Source: Alcanivorax sp.
Lineage (GTDB): Bacteria; Pseudomonadota; Gammaproteobacteria; Pseudomonadales; Alcanivoracaceae
DNA: 62,718 bases
Reading direction: 5' to 3'
Assembly: GCF_014762765.1 (NCBI RefSeq)
Contig: NZ_JABURH010000070.1
Location: 1-62,718 of the forward strand
The translations under genes and the position numbers were made by a program. The notes beneath the pieces are model-generated. The model was given only the letters and a program-made list of their open reading frames with translations. It searched no databases and was not told the origin of the DNA. Positions 7,838-16,902 of this stretch are shown here, in pieces (positions within the stretch are counted from its first letter, which is position 1; each line of letters starts with the position of its first letter).

Positions 7838-8759
7838 TGCGGTAGTACTTTTCTTCGTGCTGGGACTGGCCGCTGGCGTATTGAAAGTCCGCCTTCCCTT
7901 CCCCGGCGGCCTGTATCAAAGCCTGACCCTGTTCCTGCTGCTGGCCATCGGATTGAAGGGCGGCGCCGCCCTGGCGGAACATGCCAGCCTGCGGATTGTC
8001 CGGGAATCGTTACTGGTGGTGGGTTTCGGCGTGGTTCTGCCGCTACTGGCCTTCCCGCTGCTGCGCTATGTAGGCGGCCTGAACCGGATCAACGCGGCCG
8101 CCATCGCCGCCCATTACGGCAGCGTCAGTGTGGCCACCTATGCAGTCGCCGTAGCGGTGCTGGATGCCGCAGGCGTGGCCTACGAGCCCTACTTTCCTCT
8201 GTTTGTAGTGCTGCTGGAAATTCCCGCCATCATTGTCGGCCTGGTACTGGCAAAGGGGCTATCCGTCGGCCTGGCCAACCGCCAACTGGCCCACGAAACC
8301 CTGCTCAGCCCGGGGATCGTGTTGATGGTTGGCGGCCTGCTGATCGGTGCCTTCGCCGGCGACAGTCTGAGCAAGATTTCCCCCTTCTTCATGGACCTGT
8401 TCCAGGGCGCTTTGGCATTGTTTCTGCTGAAGATGGGGCTGATTACCACGGAGCAACTGGGCGCGCTCAAGCAGGACGGCCCGTTTCTGACCGCCTTCGG
8501 TATCTTCATGCCGCTACTGGCAGGCGGACTGGGTGCCCTGCTGGGCCACGGGCTGGGCCTGTCAGTAGGCGGCATCACCCTGCTTGCGGTTCTGGGAGCC
8601 AGCGCGTCCTACATTGCAGTGCCCGCAGCCATGCGCGTCGCCCTGCCTCAGGCGAACGCCACCCTCTCCATGGCTGCATCACTGGGCATTACCTTTCCGT
8701 TCAATGTGCTGGCAGGCATCCCACTGTATCTGCTGCTTGCCCAATGGCTGCACAGCTAA
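7827..8759 (+). CDS. SbtA-like sodium-dependent bicarbonate permease family protein
   Basis: 310 aa polytopic membrane protein with about ten hydrophobic segments in two halves, resembling the DUF897/SbtA family of Na+-dependent bicarbonate transporters. Characteristic stretches include AAIAAHYGSVSVATYAVA, PLFVVLLEIPAIIVGL and ASASYIAVPAAMRVALP, the last resembling the substrate/ion region of the second half. It is transcribed with the upstream 68-aa membrane protein (11-bp overlap) and divergently from the LysR regulator. The bicarbonate substrate is inferred from the family and not shown here. Confidence 0.85.
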   Translation: MQLDAVVLFFVLGLAAGVLKVRLPFPGGLYQSLTLFLLLAIGLKGGAALAEHASLRIVRESLLVVGFGVVLPLLAFPLLRYVGGLNRINAAAIAAHYGSVSVATYAVAVAVLDAAGVAYEPYFPLFVVLLEIPAIIVGLVLAKGLSVGLANRQLAHETLLSPGIVLMVGGLLIGAFAGDSLSKISPFFMDLFQGALALFLLKMGLITTEQLGALKQDGPFLTAFGIFMPLLAGGLGALLGHGLGLSVGGITLLAVLGASASYIAVPAAMRVALPQANATLSMAASLGITFPFNVLAGIPLYLLLAQWLHS

Positions 8760-8782
8760 GGAGCCTTCTTGCAGCACAACGA

Positions 8783-8825
8783 AAAAGCCACCCGTCACAA
8801 GGCTGTGACCGGTGGCTTTATGTTT
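8783..8825. terminator. Bidirectional terminator between permease and nrdR
   Basis: A stem of AAAGCCACC and GTCACA pairs with TGTGAC and GGTGGCTTT around a 4-nt loop. T-rich tracts follow on both strands (TTTATGTTT on plus, TTTTTCG on minus). It serves the convergent permease and nrdR genes. Confidence 0.85.
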
Positions 8826-8925
8826 CAGGGCGCCTTTGAAAAAATCTCAACGCTTCTGGATTTTCAGTGGGAAGCGATCAAGCATCGCCTCCCACAACAA
8901 GAACAGGCGTTTAGAGGCTCCCAGC

Positions 8926-9396
8926 CTAATCCTCTTTCTTGTCACTTCTCCCGCGCAGTCGATCCACCTCTGCGGAAAACTCGGAAATATCCTGAAAGCT
9001 GCGATACACGGACGCAAAACGCACATAGGCCACATCGTCCAGTTGCTGCAACTCTTCCATCACGAACTCGCCCAGCTCCCGGGCCGGCAGCTCACGCTCC
9101 CCGGTGGCCCGCAAGCGGTGACAGACACGACTGATCGCCGCCTCCAGATCCTCCATGCTCACCGGCCGCTTCTCCAGCGCCCGCAACATGCCGGCCCGCA
9201 ACTTGGCTTCATCGAATGGCTGACGAGTGCCGTCGGACTTCACCAATCGCGGCATCACCAGCTCCGCCGTTTCAAAGGTGGTAAAGCGTTCGTTGCAGCT
9301 AAGACACTCACGCCGACGACGCACCTGCCCGCCATCCGCGACCAGACGCGAATCGATCACTTTGGTGTCTTGGGCCGAACAAAACGGGCAATACAT
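8926..9396 (-). CDS. nrdR: Transcriptional repressor NrdR
   Basis: 156 aa. The N-terminal zinc ribbon has CPFC (3-6) and CLSC (about 31-34). It is followed by an ATP-cone domain (residues about 49-139) containing [21 protein letters not shown]. NrdR senses (d)ATP and represses ribonucleotide reductase genes at NrdR boxes. The length is typical. It shares a strand with glyA, a common neighbour, but here the two are separated by the S23-carrying repeat element. Confidence 0.97.
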   Translation of the reverse strand: MYCPFCSAQDTKVIDSRLVADGGQVRRRRECLSCNERFTTFETAELVMPRLVKSDGTRQPFDEAKLRAGMLRALEKRPVSMEDLEAAISRVCHRLRATGERELPARELGEFVMEELQQLDDVAYVRFASVYRSFQDISEFSAEVDRLRGRSDKKED

Positions 9397-9404
9397 GGAA
9401 ACCC

Positions 9405-9846
9405 CAATTGAAAATTGATAATTAATAATTGATAACGAAAACCCGCTATCTCCGACTCTTGGTGGTTTTGATAATCGAGGTAAGCAGTTTCAATAACTCA
9501 TCAACATCCTTGAGCACTGAACCTCCCGCATGTCTCTCGAAATAACCTGATTCAGTGAGCAAATCAAGCCAGTACTCGGTTTCACTGGCCTCCTTGAGCG
9601 CGATGGACAGCTTATGAATAAAGTCTGCCCGGCTCTCGGCCTGCTCAGCTTCCCGTACTAATGCACCTATAGCTGTTCCGCTGCGCAAAAGTTGCTTGCT
9701 TAGCACATATTCCCGCTTTTGCTCTTGCAAGTACTGACACACTTTCACCACCCGCAAAGCAAAAGCGCGGGATTTCTCCCGCGCCACACTACCTTCAGCC
9801 ATCCGTGGCCTCCAGTTATCAATTATCCATTCTCAATTATCAATTA
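9405..9846. mobile_element. Heptad-arm element H3 carrying an S23 four-helix-bundle gene
   Basis: Left arm (9405-9436) and right arm (9815-9846) are tandem 7-bp units such as ATTGATA and TGGATAA in inverted orientation, and the S23-type gene fills the space between. The right arm ends at the glyA stop codon (9844-9846). The left arm begins 8 bp upstream of the nrdR start. The same arm sequence bounds ORF-less elements elsewhere in the window. Mobility is inferred from recurrence and from the way the element fits exactly between genes; no transposase is present. Confidence 0.6.
9446..9802 (-). CDS. S23/IVP-type four-helix-bundle protein
   Basis: 118 aa, predicted all-helical. It resembles the family of proteins encoded in 23S rRNA intervening sequences and related to the Avd accessory proteins of diversity-generating retroelements. 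Recognisable features are an N-terminal [15 protein letters not shown] helix, [18 protein letters not shown], and [15 protein letters not shown] near the C-terminus. The start has a GGAGG ribosome-binding site lying just inside the right repeat arm. The gene is not in an rRNA and no reverse transcriptase is nearby. Molecular function is unknown; the family is thought to bind nucleic acid or partner proteins. Confidence 0.85.
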   Translation of the reverse strand: MAEGSVAREKSRAFALRVVKVCQYLQEQKREYVLSKQLLRSGTAIGALVREAEQAESRADFIHKLSIALKEASETEYWLDLLTESGYFERHAGGSVLKDVDELLKLLTSIIKTTKSRR

Positions 9847-11100
9847 CCGCTCATACACCGGCAACCGTGCACAAATTTCCTTCACCTTGCCCTTCACGGT
9901 CTCGATCACGGACTCATCGCCCATGTTATCGAGAATGTCGCAAATCCAGCCGGCCAGCTGTTTGGCGTCGTCTTCATTGAAGCCGCGACGGGTGATGGAC
10001 GGGGAGCCGATGCGCAGGCCGGAGGTGACGAACGGGGAACGCGGATCGTTAGGGACAGCGTTCTTGTTCACGGTGATGTTGGCGCGGCCCAGGGCTGCGT
10101 CAGCATCTTTGCCGGTGATGTCCTGCTTGATCAGGCTGAGCAGGAACAGGTGGTTCTCGGTTCCGTTGGAAACCACATCAAAGCCACGCTCGATGAACAC
10201 ACTGGCCATGGCCTGGGCGTTCTTCACTACCTGCTGCTGGTAGCCCTTGAAATCAGCCTGCATGGCTTCCTTGAAGCAGATCGCCTTGGCGGCAATCACG
10301 TGCTCCAGCGGACCACCCTGACCACCAGGGAACACTGCAGAGTTGATCTTCTTCTGAATTTCTTCGTTGGCCTTGCCCATGATCAGGCCGCCACGGGGAC
10401 CACCCAGGGTCTTGTGGGTGGTGGTGGTGGTGATGTCAGCGATGCCCACCGGGCTCGGGTACACGCCGGCAGCAACCAGACCGGCCACGTGGGCCATGTC
10501 CACCAGCAGGATGGCGCCCACTTCGTCGGCGATATCCCGGAAACGCTGCCAGTCCACGACCTGAGAGTAGGCGGAGAAGCCGGCCACGATCATCTTCGGC
10601 TTGTGCTCACGGGCCAGAGCTTCCACCTGGTCGTAGTCGATCAGACCAGTGTCGTTATCCAGGCCATACTGCACCGCGTTGTAGGTCTTGCCGGAGAAGT
10701 TCGGCTTGGCACCGTGGGTCAGGTGGCCACCGGCGTCCAGGCTCATGCCCAGTACGGTGTCGCCCGGCTGCAGCATGGCCATGTAGACCGCGCCGTTGGC
10801 CTGGGAACCGGAATGCGGCTGCACGTTGGCCCAATCGGCACCAAACAGTTCGCAGGCCCGGTCGATGGCCAACTGCTCGACTACGTCCACATTCTCGCAA
10901 CCGCCGTAATAGCGCTTGCCCGGGTAGCCTTCCGCGTATTTGTTGGTCAGCACGGACCCCTGGGCTTCCATGACCCGTGGAGACGCGTAGTTTTCAGAGG
11001 CAATCAGCTCGATATGCTCTTCCTGGCGAACTTCCTCGGCCTCGATGGCCGCCTGGATTTCCGGGTCGAACTCGGCGATGGACATGGATTTCGGGAACAT
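9844..11100 (-). CDS. glyA: Serine hydroxymethyltransferase
   Basis: 418 aa PLP enzyme interconverting serine and glycine while loading tetrahydrofolate with a one-carbon unit. The PLP-lysine motif [15 protein letters not shown] lies near residue 230. N-terminal [19 protein letters not shown] and [14 protein letters not shown] are typical. The stop codon TAA coincides with the outer end of the right arm of element H3, so insertion of that element could have reset the last bases. [11 protein letters not shown] is used as the start; initiation at the second Met is possible. Confidence 0.97.
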   Translation of the reverse strand: MFPKSMSIAEFDPEIQAAIEAEEVRQEEHIELIASENYASPRVMEAQGSVLTNKYAEGYPGKRYYGGCENVDVVEQLAIDRACELFGADWANVQPHSGSQANGAVYMAMLQPGDTVLGMSLDAGGHLTHGAKPNFSGKTYNAVQYGLDNDTGLIDYDQVEALAREHKPKMIVAGFSAYSQVVDWQRFRDIADEVGAILLVDMAHVAGLVAAGVYPSPVGIADITTTTTHKTLGGPRGGLIMGKANEEIQKKINSAVFPGGQGGPLEHVIAAKAICFKEAMQADFKGYQQQVVKNAQAMASVFIERGFDVVSNGTENHLFLLSLIKQDITGKDADAALGRANITVNKNAVPNDPRSPFVTSGLRIGSPSITRRGFNEDDAKQLAGWICDILDNMGDESVIETVKGKVKEICARLPVYER

Positions 11101-11394
11101 GGGCTACCTGTCAGCATGCAAAGAGATGGGTTGGGGCGCGTATTCTACCCAAAAGCCAGCGTCTTGGCACATGAAGGCCTTTCATTTCTCCATGACAGGC
11201 CTTCATTATTCCGGCCCGTTCATCACTCCATTGTTGAGACCTGTATCACATTTATTGCCAACAGCGGGGCAGCCTGCCTACACTGATGGCCAAGTGAAAT
11301 ACCCATAATAATTCTAAGGGAAAGCAGCATCAGGTGAGTGTCGGGTGCCCATTGCACCACTGATAATGCTGAAAATAGTGCTGCGGGGAGCGCC
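11101..11394. promoter_or_regulatory. Divergent spacer between glyA and LuxR-type gene
   Basis: The 294-bp spacer holds both promoters. It contains the inverted repeat ATGAAGGCC (11171-11179) / GGCCTTCAT (11198-11206), with TTTCAT next to the left half. This could be an operator for either gene. No glycine riboswitch-like structure was recognised. Confidence 0.4.
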
Positions 11395-12561
11395 ATGGAA
11401 CGAGCCAGAGGGAATGCGGCAGAGGGTACCGCAGAAGAGATTCTTGAGTTTATCGGTGATATTTATGAAGCCTGCCACCACCCCGAGCACTGGAAGGAGG
11501 TCATTACCGAGCTGTGCCGGCGCTTGAATGCCAAGTCCGGCGGCATCCACGTGGAGGACTACCACCAGAATACCCGTTACATGATGGCCAGTTACGGGTT
11601 ACCCAAAGCTGCCGAGCTATCCTATCGGCTGGGCATGGCCAAATATGATCCTATCTATAAGATCCAGAGTCTTCGCCCCATTGGCAAAGCCGGCCTGGTC
11701 TCCCGACATGATGAGGCCCGCCTGGCCCACCCGCTCTACTACCGGCTGATCGCCAAACCCAACGATCTGGGCTACGTGGCCGCCATCAGCTTCTTCAACG
11801 ATGATCACTGGCATGTAGGTATAGGCGTTCACCGCTCCTTCAAGGCAGAACCCTTCACAGAGCGGGAACTGCAGCTGCTGGATCAGCTGGCTCCCCATTT
11901 TCAGCGGGCCTTGCTGATCCAGCGACAGCTGCACCTTCAGGAAAGCCGGGCACAAACACTCCAGTACGCCCTGTCCAAAGTCATGCTGGGCACGGTCATC
12001 ATCGACCAGGACAACCGCATCCGCTACTGCAATGACCTGGCTACCCTGCTGCTGGAAACCCATCCTGCTCTGGTGCAAACACAACAAGGTTTCAAGGCCT
12101 ATTACCCGGAAGACGAGCTGAAGCTCCAGGAAATGCTGCTTCGCCTGCGCGAGACACCCGAGCCCTCCCCCTGGCCGCAAGATCAGGCTGTTGGTTTGCG
12201 CCATCCGGAACGCAACCACCCCCTTACCCTGATTGGTGTTCCCTGTCACGAGACTCCGCATTCGCAGTTTGGCCCGGCAGAACCCGGGCTGGTGGTGCTT
12301 TACCTGTCTGACCCCGGCGCTTCCTTTAATGCCTCCGAGGAACAACTAACCCTGGCCTTTGGCCTGACCCGCAAAGAAGCAGGCATTGCCATTGCGCTCA
12401 CCAACGGTCTGGATCTCAAGGAAATCAGCAATCAGAAAGGCGTCAGTCTGGCCACCGTCCGGACCCAGCTAAAAGGTATCTTCCACAAACTCGGCGTCAA
12501 CAAGCAGCAGGACATCATCCGGATCCTTCTCGGCAGCGGCATTGGCAACTCCCCTCAGTAG
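11395..12561 (+). CDS. LuxR-family helix-turn-helix transcriptional regulator
   Basis: 388 aa. The C-terminal LuxR/FixJ-type HTH is clear: LTRKEAGIAIALTNGLDLKEIS followed by VSLATVRTQLKGIFHKLGV. The long N-terminal part resembles a PAS/GAF-like sensor (for example GTVIIDQDNRIRYCNDLA) and not an acyl-homoserine-lactone binding domain. The ATG at 11395 follows GGGGAG; a GTG at 11338 would add 19 residues. Targets cannot be inferred, since the neighbours glyA and ettA are housekeeping genes. Confidence 0.85.
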   Translation: MERARGNAAEGTAEEILEFIGDIYEACHHPEHWKEVITELCRRLNAKSGGIHVEDYHQNTRYMMASYGLPKAAELSYRLGMAKYDPIYKIQSLRPIGKAGLVSRHDEARLAHPLYYRLIAKPNDLGYVAAISFFNDDHWHVGIGVHRSFKAEPFTERELQLLDQLAPHFQRALLIQRQLHLQESRAQTLQYALSKVMLGTVIIDQDNRIRYCNDLATLLLETHPALVQTQQGFKAYYPEDELKLQEMLLRLRETPEPSPWPQDQAVGLRHPERNHPLTLIGVPCHETPHSQFGPAEPGLVVLYLSDPGASFNASEEQLTLAFGLTRKEAGIAIALTNGLDLKEISNQKGVSLATVRTQLKGIFHKLGVNKQQDIIRILLGSGIGNSPQ

Positions 12562-12697
12562 GGGGCCAGAAGCTACCCACCTCCTGATGTTCCGGGGCCC
12601 GCAGCCTTTCACTCGGCGCCGCTTTCCGTTAGCTTAGGCGCCATTCCGACGGGACCCGCAGGGCCCCGTACACTCAATGACACTGCGGTCGGAGTTT

Positions 12698-14365
12698 ATG
12701 AGCCAGTACATCTTCACCATGGACAAGGTGGGCAAGGTTGTCCCGCCGAAAAAGCACATCCTCAAAGACATCTCCCTGTCGTTCTTCCCCGGCGCCAAAA
12801 TCGGCGTGTTGGGCCTGAACGGCTCAGGTAAATCCACCCTGCTGCGCATCATGGCCGGCGTGGACAAGGATTATCTGGGTGAAGCACGGCCGCAGCCGGG
12901 CACCAATATCGGCTACCTGCCCCAGGAGCCGGAACTGGACCCAAGCAAGAATGTCCGCGAAATCGTGGAAGAAGCCCTGTCCGAGATCCTCAGTGCCCAG
13001 CAGCGCCTGGACGAAGTCTATGCAGCCTACGCGGAAGAAGATGCGGATTTCGACAAGCTGGCCGCCGAGCAGGCCAAGCTGGAAGCCATCATCGAAACCA
13101 GCGATGCCCATAACCTGGAGCGCAAGCTGGAAATCGCCGCCGACGCCCTGCGTCTGCCACCCTGGGATGCCAGCGTCGAGCATCTGTCCGGGGGTGAACG
13201 CCGCCGGGTGGCCCTGTGCCGCCTGATCATGAGCGCCCCGGACATGCTGCTGCTGGATGAGCCCACCAACCACCTGGACGCGGAGTCCGTGGCCTGGCTG
13301 GAGCGCTTCCTTCACGAGTTTCCCGGCACTGTGGTGGCGGTGACCCACGACCGCTACTTCCTGGACAATTCCTGCGAATGGATTCTGGAACTGGACCGCG
13401 GCGAAGGCATCCCCTGGAAAGGGAACTACTCCTCCTGGCTGGAACAGAAAGAGAAGCGCCTGGAGCAGGAAGCCAAATCCGAATCGGCCCACCGCAAGAC
13501 CGTGGAGAAGGAACTGGAATGGGTACGCCAGAACCCCAAAGGTCGGCGCAGCAAGAACAAGGCCCGGGTGAGCGCGTTCGAGGAACTGGCCAGCCAGGAA
13601 TTCCAGAAACGCAACGAAACCCAGGAACTCTATATCCCACCGGGTGATCGTCTCGGTGAGCAGGTTTTCGAGCTACACGGTGTCGGCAAGCAGTTCGACC
13701 ACAAACTGCTCTACGAAGATCTGAGCTTCCAGATTCCCCGTGGCGCCATCGTCGGCATTATCGGCCCCAACGGTGCCGGTAAAACCACCCTGTTCCGCAT
13801 GCTGGCCGGCCAGGAAACCCCGGATAGCGGTGAAATCGTTACTGGCGACACCGTACAAATGGCCTACGTGGACCAGAGCCGCGAGGACCTGGACAGCAAG
13901 AAGACTGTCTGGGAAGAAGTCTCAGACGGCAACGATATCCTCAAGATCGGTAATTACGAGGTCCCCAGCCGCGCCTACCTGGGCCGCTTCAACTTCAAGG
14001 GTGGCGATCAACAGAAACGCGTCGGCGACCTGTCTGGCGGGGAACGAAATCGCCTGCACCTTGCCAAACTTCTCAAGCAGGGCGCCAATGTGCTGCTGCT
14101 CGATGAGCCCACCAACGATCTGGACGTGGAAACCCTGCGGGCCCTGGAAGAAGCCCTGCTGGCCTTCCCCGGCTGTGCCATCGTGATTTCGCACGATCGC
14201 TGGTTCCTGGATCGGGTGGCGACCCATATTCTCTCCTTTGAGGGGGATGCACGGGTAGAATGGTTTGAAGGCTCCTATACCGAATACGAGGAGTTCAAGC
14301 GCAAGCAACTGGGTGACGACGCCCTGCAGCCCAAGCGCATGAAATACAAGCGTATCGAGGTGTAA
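12698..14365 (+). CDS. ettA: Energy-dependent translational throttle protein EttA (ABC-F)
   Basis: 555 aa, the same length as the E. coli protein. It has two ABC ATPase domains with Walker [10 protein letters not shown] and GPNGAGKTT. The signatures are [14 protein letters not shown] and [14 protein letters not shown], each followed by LLDEPTN. A charged linker lies between the domains and there is no membrane segment. EttA binds the ribosomal E site and gates entry into elongation according to ATP/ADP ratio. The ATG at 12698 ([13 protein letters not shown]) follows GGAG. Confidence 0.97.
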   Translation: MSQYIFTMDKVGKVVPPKKHILKDISLSFFPGAKIGVLGLNGSGKSTLLRIMAGVDKDYLGEARPQPGTNIGYLPQEPELDPSKNVREIVEEALSEILSAQQRLDEVYAAYAEEDADFDKLAAEQAKLEAIIETSDAHNLERKLEIAADALRLPPWDASVEHLSGGERRRVALCRLIMSAPDMLLLDEPTNHLDAESVAWLERFLHEFPGTVVAVTHDRYFLDNSCEWILELDRGEGIPWKGNYSSWLEQKEKRLEQEAKSESAHRKTVEKELEWVRQNPKGRRSKNKARVSAFEELASQEFQKRNETQELYIPPGDRLGEQVFELHGVGKQFDHKLLYEDLSFQIPRGAIVGIIGPNGAGKTTLFRMLAGQETPDSGEIVTGDTVQMAYVDQSREDLDSKKTVWEEVSDGNDILKIGNYEVPSRAYLGRFNFKGGDQQKRVGDLSGGERNRLHLAKLLKQGANVLLLDEPTNDLDVETLRALEEALLAFPGCAIVISHDRWFLDRVATHILSFEGDARVEWFEGSYTEYEEFKRKQLGDDALQPKRMKYKRIEV

Positions 14366-14378
14366 GACGAGAGAGGGT

Positions 14379-14408
14379 CACCCCGGCAACAGGAGCGTCG
14401 CCGGGGTG
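14379..14408. terminator. GC-rich hairpin after ettA
   Basis: CACCCCGGC (14379-14387) pairs with GCCGGGGTG (14400-14408) around a 12-nt loop, 14 bp past the ettA stop. No T-tract follows, so it may attenuate or protect the 3' end more than fully terminate before the PilZ gene. Confidence 0.5.
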
Positions 14409-14432
14409 CGGGGATCGACAAGGACAAACAAC

Positions 14433-14786
14433 ATGAATGAACGGCGCCGGGCCAATCGCGTTGCCTTTGATGGTGAAGCCACACTGATCTTCCAGCAGGA
14501 CACCTTTGCGGTGGAACTGGTGGACCTGTCCGTCATGGGTGCCCAGGTTCACAGCAATCAGCCGCTGGCCCTGCCGGACGCCTCCCCGGTCACCCTGACC
14601 ATCACCCTGGAGGATTCGGATATCCACCTGACCCTACCCGGCACCGTGAAACGCCAACAGGGTCTGGAAATCGGCCTCATGTTCAACCGTCCCTCCGTAG
14701 ACGACATGCAGCACCTGCGCCGTCTGGTCATGCTGCACCAGGGAGACGACGGCGAAGACGACCCCAGCAACCTCCTCCCCCGCTAG
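14433..14786 (+). CDS. PilZ-domain protein
   Basis: 117 aa single-domain PilZ protein. It has the c-di-GMP binding signatures RRxxR (RRRANR near residue 4) and DxSxxG (DLSVMG near residue 37), followed by a beta-barrel-like core. The ATG at 14433 follows AAGGA. It probably relays c-di-GMP to a partner, since it has no output domain. It is followed 16 bp later by an ECF sigma gene on the same strand, suggesting cotranscription. Confidence 0.88.
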   Translation: MNERRRANRVAFDGEATLIFQQDTFAVELVDLSVMGAQVHSNQPLALPDASPVTLTITLEDSDIHLTLPGTVKRQQGLEIGLMFNRPSVDDMQHLRRLVMLHQGDDGEDDPSNLLPR

Positions 14787-14802
14787 CCAACCGGAACTGC
14801 CA

Positions 14803-15414
14803 ATGGCCGATACCCAGCTGGAAGATCCCCGCTTTATCGAAAAACTTCGTCAGGGAGACCCGGTTGCCTTTGGCCAACTCGTCAAAGGCCATCACAACAT
14901 GTTGCTGGCCACTGCACGCACCTTGCTCAGCCCGGCTGATGCCGAAGAAGCCGTGCAGGATGCCTGGATTGCCGCGCATAGGGCGATCGCAAAATTCGAG
15001 GGGCGCAGCCTGCTGCGCACCTGGTTGACGCGGATCGTGATCAATCAGGCAAAAATGATGCTCAGGAAGCGGGGGCGGGAAATTCAGTTTGATCCCACCA
15101 ACGATCCTGACGCTCTGGCGCATCGCTTTCACGGTGATGGCCACTGGCAGCACCCTCCACAGCACTGGGAACTGTCCAGTCCTGAAAACCTGCTGACCCG
15201 CGAAGAACTGCGCCGCTGCATGGAAAAACACCTGCACTTCATGCCGGACAGCCAACGTCTGGTGCTGGAGCTGCGCGATCTGCAAGGCCTGCCCGCAGAC
15301 GATGTCTGTAACATGCTGGAAATCAGTGCATCGAATGTTCGGGTATTGCTTCATCGGGCCAGGGCCCGATTATTCGAAATGGTGGATCACTTCCAGGAGA
15401 CAGGCGAATGCTGA
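14803..15414 (+). CDS. ECF-type RNA polymerase sigma factor
   Basis: 203 aa. Sigma-2 is visible in the N-terminal half (DAEEAVQDAWIAAHRAIAKFEGRSLLRTWL pattern, about residues 46-75). Sigma-4 is at the C-terminus (RLVLELRDLQGLPADDVCNML followed by SNVRVLLHRARARLFEM). A longer linker between regions 2 and 4 is histidine-rich. Its stop overlaps the next gene, which encodes a zinc-binding anti-sigma-like protein, the usual partner arrangement. Confidence 0.92.
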   Translation: MADTQLEDPRFIEKLRQGDPVAFGQLVKGHHNMLLATARTLLSPADAEEAVQDAWIAAHRAIAKFEGRSLLRTWLTRIVINQAKMMLRKRGREIQFDPTNDPDALAHRFHGDGHWQHPPQHWELSSPENLLTREELRRCMEKHLHFMPDSQRLVLELRDLQGLPADDVCNMLEISASNVRVLLHRARARLFEMVDHFQETGEC

Positions 15415-15641
15415 AATGCCAACACCTCGTTGAAAAGGCGGACGCCCTGGTTGATGGCACGCCGATCAGCCGCCGCGAGCGCTTTGCGTTGCGCCTGCAT
15501 CTGATTATGTGCCGCCATTGCCGACGCTATGTCAGGCAGCTACGTGCATTGCTGGGCTTTCTGCCCCGCGAGGAGACACCGTTAGACGATGCCCGCACAG
15601 AAGCCATTCTCAAAAAGCTGGACGCATCAAGAGACCACTAG
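15408..15641 (+). CDS. Short zinc-finger anti-sigma-like protein
   Basis: 77 aa, starting 7 bp inside the sigma gene. It carries an HxxxCxxC motif (HLIMCRHC, with a preceding Cys at residue 4), as in ZAS-type anti-sigma factors. It lacks any membrane or periplasmic part, so it would be cytoplasmic and could answer to redox or metal state. Its pairing with the ECF sigma is inferred from the overlap and the motif. Confidence 0.8.
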   Translation: MLKCQHLVEKADALVDGTPISRRERFALRLHLIMCRHCRRYVRQLRALLGFLPREETPLDDARTEAILKKLDASRDH

Positions 15642-15707
15642 TCCGGCTAGCCTGCCCCTTACTGATGCGAAGAAGACTTACTCCCGGTGAAATATTCGCA
15701 AGAGCGA

Positions 15708-16136
15708 TTAATTGTCACCCGCGATGCCAGGCGTCGTCCGATCCCCCGCCATCCATTTGGCACTGTCCATCACATCGAACACCAGGCTGATACCATTGAT
15801 AACCAGCAACAGTGCAGCCAGGCCCAACTCCATGGAGGAGGCTTCAGCGCGGAAGTCACTATTCGCCAACAGCATCAACAGATAGATTTCCAGCGGTCCC
15901 CAGGCAATCAGGTGCGGGATCGACAGGACCTTGTTCATGCCCCGATACACCCACATCAGGGGCCCGTTAGTCACCAGTACCAGTAAGGCGGCCAGCGCCC
16001 CGGCCTGTCCCACAACGCTCTCCAGCAGGAAAAAGGGCAGCACATTCACTGGTACCAGTATGCCGGCCACCCAGATCTGCACCCACAGTGGCAAGCTCCG
16101 CCAGGAGCGCCAGATATCCGTCATCCGATCCATCAT
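15708..16136 (-). CDS. Small polytopic membrane protein following pstB (paralogue of 27255-27686)
   Basis: 142 aa with about four hydrophobic segments. The start is 1 bp after the pstB stop, so it is the last gene of the pst operon. It is clearly homologous to the protein at 27255-27686: shared LPLWVQ/LPLWLQ, GMNK, HLIAWGPLE/HLLAWIPLE, and a C-terminal F/YD-x-x-DAxxW...GDR. I do not recognise a named family. A role linked to phosphate uptake is suggested only by position. Confidence 0.8.
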   Translation of the reverse strand: MMDRMTDIWRSWRSLPLWVQIWVAGILVPVNVLPFFLLESVVGQAGALAALLVLVTNGPLMWVYRGMNKVLSIPHLIAWGPLEIYLLMLLANSDFRAEASSMELGLAALLLVINGISLVFDVMDSAKWMAGDRTTPGIAGDN

Positions 16137-16137
16137 G

Positions 16138-16902
16138 CTAGCCGGCCTCCCCGGCACAATAGGCCGCGGTGATGGGGTGGCTGGGGTGTTCGAACACCTG
16201 ACGGCAGCCACTGGATTCCACCACACAGCCACAGCCTTCCTGCACCCAGCAGACCGTCACGCTGTCAGCAATACGTCGGGCCTGGGCCAGGTTGTGAGTC
16301 ACCATCAACAGGGTATAACGCCCCTTGAGCGACACAATCAGTTCTTCCACCACTTTCGAGGACACCGGGTCCAGCGCCGAGCAGGGCTCGTCCAGCAGCA
16401 GCACCTGCGGTTCCAGCACCAGCGCCCGGGCAATGCACAGCCGCTGCTGTTGCCCGCCGGACAATCCCAACGCCGACTGCGACAGCCGGTCTTTGACTTC
16501 CTCCCACAGCCCCACCGCCCGCAGCGCCTGTTCGGCACGGGGGTCGCGCTCACGGCGCGGCACACCGTGCTCCGCCAGGGGAAAACGCAGGTTGTCGATA
16601 ATGGAGAGCGGAAAAGGATTGGGCTGCTGGAACACCATGCCAATCCGGCGGCGCAGGGCCGTGGCATCCTGGCTGGCAGACAGCGCCTCTCCGCCAAGCA
16701 TAATGGTGCCACTGACCCGGCACCCGGGGAGGCTGTCCGTCATGCGATTGATGCTGGCCAGCAGACTGCTCTTGCCACAGCCACTGGGGCCCACCAGCGC
16801 CATCAGCTCGCCAGCCTGCACCGTCAGGCTGGCCTGCTCTATGGCAGCCTGATTGCCGTAATAGACGGAGACCTGTTGCAGTTCCAGGGTCGGGGACGTC
16901 AT
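16138..16902 (-). CDS. pstB: Phosphate ABC transporter ATP-binding protein
   Basis: 254 aa ATPase. Walker A is GPSGCGKSS (38-46), the signature is LGLSGGQQQRLCIARAL, and Walker B is VLLLDEPCSALDP, with a H-loop in VTHNL. Q-loop QQPNPFPLSI is typical of PstB. It energises the PstCA channel. It overlaps pstA by 4 bp and is followed by a small membrane protein. No phoU is found downstream, which is unusual for pst operons. Confidence 0.95.
   Translation of the reverse strand: MTSPTLELQQVSVYYGNQAAIEQASLTVQAGELMALVGPSGCGKSSLLASINRMTDSLPGCRVSGTIMLGGEALSASQDATALRRRIGMVFQQPNPFPLSIIDNLRFPLAEHGVPRRERDPRAEQALRAVGLWEEVKDRLSQSALGLSGGQQQRLCIARALVLEPQVLLLDEPCSALDPVSSKVVEELIVSLKGRYTLLMVTHNLAQARRIADSVTVCWVQEGCGCVVESSGCRQVFEHPSHPITAAYCAGEAG

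Noticed and set aside
9405-9436. Heptad arrays considered as a CRISPR fragment
   Set aside because: Units are 7 bp with no spacers and are arranged as inverted arms; no cas genes are present.
9446-9802. Diversity-generating retroelement accessory protein Avd
   Set aside because: There is no reverse transcriptase, template repeat or variable-repeat target in the window; only the fold family is shared.
9805-11286. 493-codon plus-strand frame opposite glyA
   Set aside because: It reads through the repeat arm and the whole antisense of glyA; the composition is a codon-position artefact.
11395-12561. Quorum-sensing LuxR receptor
   Set aside because: Only the HTH is LuxR-like; the N-terminal part lacks the residues of an autoinducer-binding domain and no luxI is nearby.
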